Made by a program: the position numbers and the translations under genes. This document shows, one piece after another, positions 44,047 through 52,971 of a stretch of DNA of 64,000 bases. The stretch comes from Verrucomicrobiota bacterium (GTDB lineage: Bacteria > Verrucomicrobiota > Verrucomicrobiia > Limisphaerales > UBA1319). The stretch lies in assembly GCA_022709905.1 (NCBI GenBank), contig JAKLHY010000004.1, forward strand, positions 180,989-244,988. The letters run 5' to 3'. Numbering within the stretch: position 1 is the stretch's first letter; each line of letters opens with the position of its first letter. The notes under the pieces were generated by a model, which worked only from the letters and a program-made list of their open reading frames with translations, did no database searches and was not told the DNA's origin.

Positions 44047-46662
44047 ATGATCCGATCGCATTTGACTCTGGTGGTCAGCTTTGTCCTGAGCAACTTTTTG
44101 TTTGCCCAGCAGGAATGGAGTCCCATGCCGGTAGACCAATCCCGAAGCGCGACCTTTCGTCGGCTTCAGAAACCGGTGCTGGAATCACGATTGCTGGATG
44201 ACATGGAGTCCCCTGATCCTTGGCGGCACTTTGGCCCTGGAGAGATGAGCTTCACCCAGGAGCGTTGCCGGGATGGCAAACAGTCCGTCCGACTGGTCTC
44301 GCCCACCAAAACCCCAAAACCCGGACCGGTCATGGGGAGGCCCTTCTCGGAGACGGGGGTGCGTCGCGAGTTCGCGGACGAAGACTGGAGCCTGTTCAAC
44401 CGGATCAGTTTTTGGGTTTATCCGACCCTGCCGGGATTCAAGGTAATTTCCTTATTGGTGAAATTTCGCGCGGAAGGTTCGGACCGTTGGAGTTATACCC
44501 ACGGCGCCCTTCATCATGTGCTCCTCAAGAACGCGCAATGGAACCATGTGGTGTGGGAAATACCGCACTTGGAACGGAGCCGGGTTCGATCGATCGATTT
44601 GATTTATCGACTGCAAGGAAACGAACCCGAGGCCACCAACCGGGTATGCTTTGATTTTGACCAACTCAAGCTCGATCGAGTTGAAGCCGATGCTGTTGAA
44701 GGCTGGGCGGTCGCACCGAGGGAATTGGCGTATAACCATCTGGGTTACGCCCCGGAAGCCTCCAAGATCGCGTTGGGCACCGGTTTGGGCCAGGGGCCAT
44801 TTGATGTCGTGTGTCTCGATTCCATGCAGAGCGTTTTTCGTGGAATACCGCGCCATGAGATCACTGCTCTGGGTGAATTCGATCTTCTCGATTTTACGGC
44901 TCTGACCCGTCCAGGGCGTTACGCATTAAAGGTCGACGACCGGTTGCTGCCGGAATTCGTTATCCACGCCAATGCGTGGCGCCGGGCCGTCGAGGCGACT
45001 TTAAATTTGTTCTACTGCCAGCGTTGTGGAACCGAGATCCCCGGCATTCATGGCGTGTGCCACCGCGACTGGCAAGGCGTGCATGGCGACCAAAGGATCA
45101 TCATCAACGGAGGGTGGCACGATGCGGGAGATCTTTCACAAGGAATGATCAACACCGCCGAGGCGGCCTATGCCATGCTGCGTCTGGTGCCAATCCTGGC
45201 CTCGATTGATGCCTCCCTGGCTCGGCGTTGTCTCGTCGAAGCCCGCTGGGGATTGGACTGGCTCCTGAAGACGCGATTCGAAGATGGCACCCGTGTCACC
45301 TGGGCCACCATGGATTTTTGGACCGATGGCATCCTGGGCACGGTGGACGATGTTACGGCCGAGGCTCGGAGCGGGCCTCACGATCATTTTACGGCCGCGG
45401 CCACCCTGGCCCGCGCCGCCCGGATTTTTCGTGAGCAAGATCCGATATTCGCCAATCACTGTCTTGAAACAGCCATGGCAGACTGGCAACGGGGCAATGC
45501 CAGGACGGGCGTCAACAGTGTCGAGGTGGCATCCGCCGGCGTTCAAGCCGGGATTGAACTCTACCGAGCAACACAAGACCAGGCCTGCGCGGAGAAGGCG
45601 GTCGAGTTGGCCAAAGTCCTCACACAATCCCAGGAGCGCGCGGTGCGTCCCTGGAGGTTGCCCTTGACTGGTTTTTTCTACACATCGCCGGAGAAAACAA
45701 GACCGCTCCACTACAATCATCGCAGCCACGAACAGGCGCCCATTCAGGCGTTGGCAGACCTTGCTGAAGCATTTCCAGATCATGCGGACTTCGGCGAGTG
45801 GCACGCGACCATAGCCCTCTATGCCCATTACCTGAAGACCGCGTCGCAAACCACGGCTCCCTATCACATGCTGCCAGCGGGCGTCTATCGAAGAGATGAA
45901 GCCCGGGATGATCGCGCGAGGGCGCAATTAGACAACGGCATTCCATTGGACAGCGAATTTGTTTTGCGCAGGTTCCCGGTGTGGGGAGATTTTCGCGGGA
46001 ACCTCGGCGTGCAGTTAAGCCAAGCCAAGGCTTTGTCAGTGGCAGGCCGGCATTGCGCGGATCCCGAATCTCTGGCCCTTGCCCGCGAGCAGGTCGATTG
46101 GACACTCGGACGAAATCCTTTTGCGCAGAGCCTCATGTACGGCGTTGGACATGGTTATGCCCCGCAGTATACGGCGGCCTCGGGAGATATTACCGGCTCG
46201 CTGCCCGTTGGCATCCAATCGCGGTTTGACGAGGATGAACCCTATTGGCCCGCGTCCAACTGCTACAATTACGCCGAGCTATGGGTGCATCCTTCAAGCC
46301 GGCTGCTGGGGATACTCTCGGATCTGGACGATCCGCGGTTCATATCCGGCGATGCCCCGGTCACATTGACTTCGGAAGGACTGGAAAACGGGCGGATTCG
46401 ACTGCGCGCAACCTGGAAGGGCGGCGACAAATCCCCAGTTTCAAGGCTGCTGACATCGAACCTCCGAGTCGAAACGCCCACTCCAGTGCGTCAGCGCGAG
46501 AATAAAACCTGGACCGTTGAGTGGATCGTTCATCCTATCAAGGCCGGTGAAGCCTGGGTTGCCCTTGTCTGGCCTGAGGATCAATGGCATCGACGCGCCG
46601 ATATGGTGGGGACCGGGCTCGCCAATGCCGGTCGAGCCGATCCGGTCTTAAACTCCCCATAG
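44047..46662 (+). CDS. Secreted GH9-family glycosidase
   Basis: The 871-residue protein has a signal peptide (MIRSHLTLVVSFVLSNFLFA), a jelly-roll-like N-terminal domain (residues about 45-215), a CelD-type Ig-like domain (APRELAYNHLGYAPEASKIALG) and a GH9 barrel. Catalytic residues are visible: the GGWHDAGDLSQG motif (Asp359, Asp362), the LGRNPFAQSLMYGVGHGYAPQ His motif, and Glu744 in CYNYAELWVHPS. GH9 enzymes are endoglucanases or related beta-glycosidases. It probably forms an operon with the upstream glycosidase. Confidence 0.93.
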   Translation: MIRSHLTLVVSFVLSNFLFAQQEWSPMPVDQSRSATFRRLQKPVLESRLLDDMESPDPWRHFGPGEMSFTQERCRDGKQSVRLVSPTKTPKPGPVMGRPFSETGVRREFADEDWSLFNRISFWVYPTLPGFKVISLLVKFRAEGSDRWSYTHGALHHVLLKNAQWNHVVWEIPHLERSRVRSIDLIYRLQGNEPEATNRVCFDFDQLKLDRVEADAVEGWAVAPRELAYNHLGYAPEASKIALGTGLGQGPFDVVCLDSMQSVFRGIPRHEITALGEFDLLDFTALTRPGRYALKVDDRLLPEFVIHANAWRRAVEATLNLFYCQRCGTEIPGIHGVCHRDWQGVHGDQRIIINGGWHDAGDLSQGMINTAEAAYAMLRLVPILASIDASLARRCLVEARWGLDWLLKTRFEDGTRVTWATMDFWTDGILGTVDDVTAEARSGPHDHFTAAATLARAARIFREQDPIFANHCLETAMADWQRGNARTGVNSVEVASAGVQAGIELYRATQDQACAEKAVELAKVLTQSQERAVRPWRLPLTGFFYTSPEKTRPLHYNHRSHEQAPIQALADLAEAFPDHADFGEWHATIALYAHYLKTASQTTAPYHMLPAGVYRRDEARDDRARAQLDNGIPLDSEFVLRRFPVWGDFRGNLGVQLSQAKALSVAGRHCADPESLALAREQVDWTLGRNPFAQSLMYGVGHGYAPQYTAASGDITGSLPVGIQSRFDEDEPYWPASNCYNYAELWVHPSSRLLGILSDLDDPRFISGDAPVTLTSEGLENGRIRLRATWKGGDKSPVSRLLTSNLRVETPTPVRQRENKTWTVEWIVHPIKAGEAWVALVWPEDQWHRRADMVGTGLANAGRADPVLNSP

Positions 46663-46754
46663 GCATTGCCGGGATCGGCCTTGGTGTCGGTTCAATCCCC
46701 GGGATACTCGCCCGCTTCCTCGTGAATCGGATCGCCGCGCTGGCCCTTCCGATC

Positions 46755-46775
46755 CCGATTCCGACCCCGAATCGG
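46755..46775. repeat. Small palindrome between convergent genes
   Basis: CCGATTC (46755-46761) and GAATCGG (46769-46775) form a 7-bp stem around CGACCCC. It lies in the 178-bp gap between the GH9 gene and the minus-strand response regulator. No T tract is present, so terminator function is doubtful. The surrounding sequence repeats GAT/CCGATTCCGA words. Confidence 0.45.
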
Positions 46776-46840
46776 AGCCAACGGCAAGGCCATCGACGGG
46801 ATTCTGTGAAGCGCTTCAGTATTTTTCGGCTTCACTGTCC

Positions 46841-47302
46841 TCAGGCGCCCGGGTTTCTGCGAACGTAGCTCGGAGGGGCTTCATTGATTTCGCCCCAGAA
46901 GAGGCTCAGCGAGTTGATGGTGTTCTGGAAGGTCTGGAAATCGACCGGTTTCACCACATAGGCATTGGCGCCGAGTTTGTAGGCGTTGGCCAAGTCATTT
47001 TCCTGACGGGAAGAGGTCAGCATCACCACAGGGATGAGACGAAGTTCAGGATCCGTTTTGATCTGGCGCAAGACATTGAGGCCATCGACCTTGGGCATTT
47101 TGATGTCCATGAGAATAACGGCGGGATTCTCGGAGGGGCGATCGCTGTAACGGCCTTGACGGCAGAGGTATTCGAGGGCTTCGACGCCATCACGCACGAC
47201 GACGATATCTTCGGTCCGATTGTGCTTGACCAGGACTTTCACAATCAGTTCGGCGTCATTGGGATTGTCTTCAACTAGAAGCAGACCTTTTGACTCCCTC
47301 AT
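46841..47302 (-). CDS. Single-domain response regulator (Rcp1-like receiver)
   Basis: The 153-residue protein is a stand-alone receiver: GLLLVEDNPNDAELI, phosphoacceptor Asp in VILMDIKMPKVDGL, VVMLTSSRQENDL, and Lys in AYVVKPVDF. It has no output domain. The insertion RQGRYSDRPSEN is typical of the Rcp1/phytochrome-partner type. Its kinase is not adjacent; it is divergent from the processing protease. Confidence 0.93.
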   Translation of the reverse strand: MRESKGLLLVEDNPNDAELIVKVLVKHNRTEDIVVVRDGVEALEYLCRQGRYSDRPSENPAVILMDIKMPKVDGLNVLRQIKTDPELRLIPVVMLTSSRQENDLANAYKLGANAYVVKPVDFQTFQNTINSLSLFWGEINEAPPSYVRRNPGA

Positions 47303-47431
47303 TGTGAGGAGATTTTACGGAGAATTAACGGACGGGCAAGTCAAAATGCCCGTCTTGGAATGGAACGTTGTGGAGTGGAAGGCAATCCCGCCCTTGCCAA
47401 TCGGAATAAGCGACCTTACTGTGGGGCAGAA

Positions 47432-48769
47432 ATGATGGCGACCATGTTAAAGCGCTTGTTATACGGCGTGGTGACCACCGCTCTGGGGATCAACTTATTG
47501 TTCGGGGCGCGTGTTTATCTGAATTCGGTTCATGCCGAGGATCGTAGCAGTGTTTACGAGAATCTCGAATTGTTTACGAGGGTATTGGAGCGGATCCGAT
47601 CGGATTATGTCGATGGCGACCAGGTTACTTATCAGGAGCTGATTTACGGGGCTTTGAAGGGCATGCTCAACGGGCTGGATCCGCATAGCGAGTTCATGGA
47701 GCCCGTCAAGTATGACGAGCTGAAGAAGGACACCGAAGGTCAGTTTGGCGGAGTGGGTATTGTGATTGGGATTGGAGAGAACAACTCGCTGACCGTGATT
47801 TCCCCCATGGAAGACACTCCCGCGTTCCGGGCGGGCATTGTGGCGGGGGATCGGATTGTGAAGATCGATGGGAAAAGCACCGAAAAACTCAATTTGCAGG
47901 ATGCGGTAAAGCGGTTGCGGGGACAGCCGGGCAGCGAGGTGACCCTGACGTTCTATCGTCCGGCCAATTCTCTGACCAAAGAGGTCAAGCTGACACGGGC
48001 GATTATCAAGGTGGACACCGTCAAGGACATCAACAGCGAAAGGAAGTTCCCATTGTCCGACAATCAAATTGGGTACATACGGCTGACCCAGTTTGGGGAA
48101 CAGACCACCTACGATTTGGATGACGCCCTTAAGAAGCTGGAGAACCAGGGCATGCGCGCCCTGATATTGGATCTTCGGAACAATCCGGGAGGCTTGCTCG
48201 AGCAGGCGGTGCGGGTTTGCGAGAAGTTCCTTCCCAAGGACGAGCTGGTGGTTTCGACGGAAGGCCGGGTGCATCCCAAAAAGACACCCTATCGCGCTTC
48301 CGGACGGGGCAAGCATTTGGAGATCCCGATGGTGATCCTGGTCAACACAGGCAGTGCCAGCGCGTCGGAGATCGTGGCGGGTTGTCTGCAGGATCATAAG
48401 CGCGCCATTGTGGTGGGAGAGCAGACCTTTGGCAAAGGATCGGTGCAGAGCATTCTGCCGTTGCCGGATGGATCGGCCTTGCGTTTGACGACGGCCAAGT
48501 ATTATACGCCCAGCCATCGGGAGATTCACGAAAAAGGGATTACACCCGATATCGTGATTCCCATGACTTCCGAGGAGGAGGAAGCCCTTTATATCCAGCG
48601 GAGTTTGGGCGGCAGTGAGGCAGTGGATACCCTCGATGAAAAGCGGCGGGAATACGTGAAGAGCGTTCGCGACACCCAGTTGGAACGGGCGATGGATTTG
48701 CTCAAGGGTATTAACCTTTACACCCGCCGCCTGAATGTGAGGAACGGAAAATCGATGGCGGCCAAGTAA
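47432..48769 (+). CDS. C-terminal processing peptidase (S41A, CtpA/Prc type)
   Basis: The 445-residue protein has an N-terminal membrane/signal segment, a PDZ domain (GVGIVIGIGENNSLTVISP, RAGIVAGDRIVKIDG) and the S41 catalytic dyad: Ser310 in NTGSASASEIVAG and Lys335 in GEQTFGKGSVQ. It trims or degrades periplasmic proteins. Two adjacent ATGs (47432 and 47435) are possible starts; a longer frame upstream lacks a natural N-terminus. Confidence 0.95.
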   Translation: MMATMLKRLLYGVVTTALGINLLFGARVYLNSVHAEDRSSVYENLELFTRVLERIRSDYVDGDQVTYQELIYGALKGMLNGLDPHSEFMEPVKYDELKKDTEGQFGGVGIVIGIGENNSLTVISPMEDTPAFRAGIVAGDRIVKIDGKSTEKLNLQDAVKRLRGQPGSEVTLTFYRPANSLTKEVKLTRAIIKVDTVKDINSERKFPLSDNQIGYIRLTQFGEQTTYDLDDALKKLENQGMRALILDLRNNPGGLLEQAVRVCEKFLPKDELVVSTEGRVHPKKTPYRASGRGKHLEIPMVILVNTGSASASEIVAGCLQDHKRAIVVGEQTFGKGSVQSILPLPDGSALRLTTAKYYTPSHREIHEKGITPDIVIPMTSEEEEALYIQRSLGGSEAVDTLDEKRREYVKSVRDTQLERAMDLLKGINLYTRRLNVRNGKSMAAK

Positions 48770-48836
48770 GGTCCTTTGGCAATCGCGATCGACGCGGTCA
48801 TTCTTGGGATTCGGATGCATCGCGGGAATACACGGC

Positions 48837-49946
48837 ATGACTGTTTTTTCCCTGGAAACATCGTGTGACGAAACCAGCGCGGCTGTGGTCCGTGACGGGA
48901 GGATACTGGCTAACGTGGTGGCATCGCAGGTGCCGTTGCACGCGGAGTACGGGGGCGTGGTGCCCGAATTGGCGACGCGGGAGCATTTGCGGAACCTGCC
49001 AGCAGTGGCGGCGTTGGCTTTGAGGCAAGCGCAAGTTGGGGTGGGGGACGTCGATGCGGTGGCCGCGACGCGGGGGCCGGGATTGCCGCAGGCCCTGATG
49101 ATCGGGCTGAAGGCCGCCCAGGCGATGGCCTATGTGACGGGGACACCATTTGTGGGGGTGCATCATCATGAGGCCCATTTGTATTCGGCCTGGATCACAG
49201 GTTCGCCGCCGCGCGGGGAGTTCGGTGTTTTTGAGCCGGTCGTTGCGTTGATTGTGAGTGGGGGACACACCTTGCTGGCGCATGTGGAGTCGGAGTTTCG
49301 GCATCGCGTATTGGGCGGCACATTGGATGATGCCGCTGGCGAGTGTTTTGACAAAATCGCGAAACTGTTGGGATTGCCTTATCCCGGGGGGCCGGCTATG
49401 GAGCGTTTGGCGGCCGATGGGAAGGCTGGGACCTTTGACTTTCCGAGGCCGATGCTGGGGGAGGAAAATGACGATTTCAGTTTCAGTGGTTTGAAGACGG
49501 CGGTGCGATACTTCCTGGATCGCCATCCGCAGTTGAGGGAGGATCGCCAGCAGGTCGCCCATGTGTGCGCCAGTGTTCAGGCGGCGATTATCGAGGTGCT
49601 GGTGACCAAGACAGTGCGAGCGGCAACGCGGAGCGGAGTCTGGTGCGTGACCGCCTCGGGGGGAGTGGCGTGCAATGGGACGTTCCGGCGAGAACTGGAG
49701 CGCGCTTGCGCGGCGAAGGGATTACGGTTGCGGCTTGCCGAGCCCCGGTTCTGCACGGACAACGCCGCGATGGTTGGGATCGTGGCTGAACGCAAACTGA
49801 AGCACGGATGCCCCGGGACCTCCCCCGATGCGGATATTTGCCCGGGATGGTCTTTGGAGGATTGCGGGATGGAAGAGGCGCCCCGCCCCGCGGAGAACGC
49901 CTCGCGTGAGGAAGGGGCGCGCTGGATGGAGACCGGCCGGATATGA
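48837..49946 (+). CDS. tsaD: tRNA N6-adenosine threonylcarbamoyltransferase
   Basis: TsaD transfers threonylcarbamoyl to A37 of ANN-decoding tRNAs with TsaB and TsaE. The N-terminus MTVFSLETSCDETSAAVV and the metal site HHHEAHLYSAW identify the family; ALIVSGGHTLL and SGGVACNG complete it. The start at 48837 fits the family; an upstream ATG at 48804 adds 11 unrelated residues. It overlaps the next gene by 4 bp. The C-terminus is about 30 residues longer than E. coli TsaD, with an acidic tail. Confidence 0.95.
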   Translation: MTVFSLETSCDETSAAVVRDGRILANVVASQVPLHAEYGGVVPELATREHLRNLPAVAALALRQAQVGVGDVDAVAATRGPGLPQALMIGLKAAQAMAYVTGTPFVGVHHHEAHLYSAWITGSPPRGEFGVFEPVVALIVSGGHTLLAHVESEFRHRVLGGTLDDAAGECFDKIAKLLGLPYPGGPAMERLAADGKAGTFDFPRPMLGEENDDFSFSGLKTAVRYFLDRHPQLREDRQQVAHVCASVQAAIIEVLVTKTVRAATRSGVWCVTASGGVACNGTFRRELERACAAKGLRLRLAEPRFCTDNAAMVGIVAERKLKHGCPGTSPDADICPGWSLEDCGMEEAPRPAENASREEGARWMETGRI

Positions 49947-50752
49947 CCTTGCCTGATTACCATCTGCACACGCGTTTATGTCGGCACGCTGAAGGCGAAC
50001 CGCGGGATTATGCGGATTGCGCGGTCCGCGTGGGTCTGCGGGAAATTGGCTTTTCGGATCATGCGCCGATGCCGCGGGACAACTATGATAACTGGCGCAT
50101 GAATCAAAATCAATTGGATGAGTATGTGGAATGGGTGCGCCGCGCGCAGCGAGACTATCCTCAACTCACGATCCGGCTTGGGCTTGAACTGGATTATCTG
50201 CCGGGCCTGGAATCATGGATTGCCGAATTGGCGGGGCGTTATCCCTGGGATTACCTGATCGGATCGGTGCATTATGTGAGGGCGGGCTGGGATGTGGATA
50301 ATCCCGAAAAACGGGCTCAATGGGATCGGGAGGAACCCCGTGAGGTTTGGGCGGCGTATTTTGAACGTCTGACTCAGGCTGCGGAGACGCGGATGTTCGA
50401 CATTATCGGGCACGCGGATCTGCCGAAGAAATTCGGTCATTTTCTGAAGCAAGGGGATGAAGAAATCTACCGTCCTTTTCTTCGGGCCGCGCGGCGATCG
50501 GGAGTGGCTATCGAGCTTAACACAGGGGGGTTGCGGAAGGAATGCGCCGAGATTTATCCCGGCAAGCGTTTTCTGGCTTTGGCCTGGAGCGAGCGGATCC
50601 CCATTACCTTCGGGTCCGACGCTCATTTGCCAACGGAAGTGGGCCTGGGTTTCTCGGAAGCTCACCGGTTGGCTCGAGCCTGCGGGTATACGCAATTCTG
50701 CAGATGGGCCGGGCGCGCCGCCCTTCCGGAATCCCTGTCGCCTACAGAATGA
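49943..50752 (+). CDS. PHP-family phosphatase (histidinol-phosphatase HisK-like)
   Basis: The 269-residue protein has PHP-domain metal motifs DYHLHTRLCRHAEG, GFSDHAP, YLIGSVHYV, DIIGHADL and GSDAHLP. Members of this HisJ/HisK group dephosphorylate histidinol phosphate. hisC is at 62796 but not adjacent, so histidine synthesis is likely but not certain. It is coupled to tsaD (overlap 49943-49946). Its stop overlaps the stop of the convergent lpxA by 11 bp (50742-50752). Confidence 0.85.
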   Translation: MTLPDYHLHTRLCRHAEGEPRDYADCAVRVGLREIGFSDHAPMPRDNYDNWRMNQNQLDEYVEWVRRAQRDYPQLTIRLGLELDYLPGLESWIAELAGRYPWDYLIGSVHYVRAGWDVDNPEKRAQWDREEPREVWAAYFERLTQAAETRMFDIIGHADLPKKFGHFLKQGDEEIYRPFLRAARRSGVAIELNTGGLRKECAEIYPGKRFLALAWSERIPITFGSDAHLPTEVGLGFSEAHRLARACGYTQFCRWAGRAALPESLSPTE

Positions 50753-51515
50753 TTCCGCGTTCGCTGGTCTTGATGAAATTGACCAGGTGTTGGACTTCGG
50801 GCAGGGGCGGGATTTCAGCCAATACTCGGTCGAGGGCGTTCGAGATGGTGAGGCCATCGCGGAAGATAATCCGATAAGCGCGCTTCAAGCTGGCCTGGGT
50901 TTCCTCGGAAAGGCCGTGCCGATCGAGGCCGACTTTGTTGACCGTTCGAGTCCGGGCTGGATTCCCATCGACCATCATGAATGGGGCGACATCCTGGTTG
51001 ATCTTGGAGCAGCCGCCGATGATGGACATCCGGCCGATGCGGCAGAACTGATGAATGGCCACGAGGCCGCTGATGACCGTGTGATCTTCGACGGTGATAT
51101 GGCCGGCGAGGTTGGCGGCGTTGGACATGATGATGTGATTGCCGAGGATGACGTTGTGTGCCACGTGGCAGTAGGCGAGGATGTGGTTGTAAGATCCCAC
51201 GCGGGTGATCTCGCCATCGCCGGTGGCGCTGTTGATGGTGACATATTCACGGATCGTGTTGCTGTCGCCGATCTCGGTGCGGGTCACGCCGCCTTTCCAC
51301 TTCAGATCCTGGGTTTTGAGGCCGATGCTGGCAAAGGGGAAGATCTCATTGTGGCGGCCCAACCGCGTGTGGCCGTCAATCACCACGTGCGAATGCAGAA
51401 AACACGATTCTCCGATTTCGACGTTTTCACCCACGACACAGTACGGGCCGATGCGGCATTGGTCCGATATCCGGGCGTTCGGGTGAACTATCGCGGTAGG
51501 GTGAATCGTGATCAT
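50742..51515 (-). CDS. lpxA: UDP-N-acetylglucosamine acyltransferase
   Basis: LpxA adds the first 3-hydroxyacyl chain in lipid A synthesis. The 257-residue protein has left-handed beta-helix hexapeptide repeats (IHPTAIVHPNARI, GSYNHILAYCHVAHNVILGN) and the family C-terminal helical end. The catalytic His is in AYCHVAHN. It lies downstream of the lpxC-fabZ fusion on the same strand with a 76-bp gap. Confidence 0.96.
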   Translation of the reverse strand: MITIHPTAIVHPNARISDQCRIGPYCVVGENVEIGESCFLHSHVVIDGHTRLGRHNEIFPFASIGLKTQDLKWKGGVTRTEIGDSNTIREYVTINSATGDGEITRVGSYNHILAYCHVAHNVILGNHIIMSNAANLAGHITVEDHTVISGLVAIHQFCRIGRMSIIGGCSKINQDVAPFMMVDGNPARTRTVNKVGLDRHGLSEETQASLKRAYRIIFRDGLTISNALDRVLAEIPPLPEVQHLVNFIKTSERGIIL

Positions 51516-51591
51516 CGGGACAGGGCCTTTTTCTGACTGGAGCCGAGGGGGATCGAACGAACCGGGACTCGGCGGGACGGCATCGACGGGA

Positions 51592-52959
51592 TCATGCGGG
51601 GGGTTCTCCCATCATGAAGGTGACTTCGGCTTCACTGACCACTTCATCGTCCACGCGACACGTGCCTTTGGCCCGTCCGATTTTGCCGCGGGCCTTCAGC
51701 AGTTCGATTTCGATCAGGAGGGTATCGCCGGGGTGGACAGGTTTTCTCCACTTCACGTTTTCCGCGGACATGAAGAATGCCAGCTTGCCGAGGTTTTCGG
51801 CTTGGCGCAGCAGCAGGACGCCGGCGACCTGGGCGATGGCTTCCAATTGCAGCACACCCGGCATGATGGGATAAACGGGAAAATGGCCTTGAAAATACGG
51901 CTCGTTGAACGTGACATTCTTCCGGCCCACAATGCGGTTGCCCTCGATGAGGAGGATCCGGTCAACCATCAGGAAAGGATAGCGATGGGGCAGGATCCGC
52001 ATCAGTTGGGTGATATCCAGCACGGCGCCATCTTGAACGGGCGAGGTCAAGGAGGCGGCGGCGGAAGGAGGCGGGGAGGGGGGCGGGGCAAAGGCCTGGG
52101 CAGTGATGAGGGGGCGACGGACTTGCTCGAGGATTTGTCGAGTGAGTTCGCAATTGGCCGAGTGATTCGGCTTGACGGCAATGACGTGGCCGCAGAGGGG
52201 ATGACCCAACAGCGAGAGATCGCCGACGATATCCAGGATTTTGTGCCGGACAAATTCCTCGTTGAACCGGAGCGGTTCGGTGGTCAGGACGGCGTCATCC
52301 CGGATGATGACGGCATTTTCGAGGCTGCCTCCCTTGATGAGTCCGTTTCGGATCAGGGCTTCAATTTCCTCGAAGAAACAGAACGTCCGGGCGGGCGCGA
52401 TTTCGCGTTCCCAGGAGTCGGGAGAGATTTCGATCGAGTAGTATTGGGTGAAGCGGTTTCTCTGGTCGGAGCTCAGGCAGGAGATCTTCAGCCGGTCATG
52501 GGGGAACACCGACATGCTGGTTTCGCCGGATTCGAAGTGGAGGGGAGAGGAGAGGTGATAATACTCCCGGGGTTCGGGCTGGCTTTCCATGCCCCCGGCT
52601 TTCAGCAGCCGGCTGAATTCACGGGCGCTGCCGTCGAGGATGGGGGGTTCATTGGCGTCCAGCTCGATCACGGCGTTGTCGATTCCCATGCCATAGAGGG
52701 CCGACAAGACGTGTTCCACGGTGTGAACCTTGACGTTGCCCCGGGCGAGGGTGGTGGAGCGGTTGGTTTCCATTACACTGGCCGGGGTGGCTTCAATCTC
52801 GGGTTTGTCGGCCAGATCCACGCGACGAAAGCGGATGCCGGCGCGGGGGGGGGCGGGCAAGATGGTCAGGTTAACGCGGTTGCCGCTATGCAGTCCGGCG
52901 CCCGAGCACTGAACGGGTTCACGAAGTGTCTGTTGCTGTAGCACCGTTCCATTAAACAA
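51592..52959 (-). CDS. lpxC/fabZ: LpxC-FabZ bifunctional fusion
   Basis: One 455-residue chain joins two enzymes. Residues 1-290 are LpxC, UDP-acyl-GlcNAc deacetylase, with zinc ligands His83 in HTVEHVLS, His239 and Asp243 in VRHKILDIVGD, and His266. A Pro/Ala-rich linker (about 290-306) leads to FabZ, 3-hydroxyacyl-ACP dehydratase (312-455), with RILPHRYPFLMVDRI, His359 in QGHFPVYPIMPG and Glu373. This fusion is known in Bacteroidota, Chlamydiota and Verrucomicrobiota. Together with lpxA it indicates a lipopolysaccharide outer membrane. Confidence 0.96.
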   Translation of the reverse strand: MFNGTVLQQQTLREPVQCSGAGLHSGNRVNLTILPAPPRAGIRFRRVDLADKPEIEATPASVMETNRSTTLARGNVKVHTVEHVLSALYGMGIDNAVIELDANEPPILDGSAREFSRLLKAGGMESQPEPREYYHLSSPLHFESGETSMSVFPHDRLKISCLSSDQRNRFTQYYSIEISPDSWEREIAPARTFCFFEEIEALIRNGLIKGGSLENAVIIRDDAVLTTEPLRFNEEFVRHKILDIVGDLSLLGHPLCGHVIAVKPNHSANCELTRQILEQVRRPLITAQAFAPPPSPPPSAAASLTSPVQDGAVLDITQLMRILPHRYPFLMVDRILLIEGNRIVGRKNVTFNEPYFQGHFPVYPIMPGVLQLEAIAQVAGVLLLRQAENLGKLAFFMSAENVKWRKPVHPGDTLLIEIELLKARGKIGRAKGTCRVDDEVVSEAEVTFMMGEPPA

Positions 52960-52971
52960 AGCCGCATTCCC

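Noticed and set aside
51508..52941. 477-codon plus-strand frame opposite lpxC-fabZ
   Set aside because: It is Gly/Asp/Phe-rich without domain signals; the minus-strand fusion enzyme explains the region.
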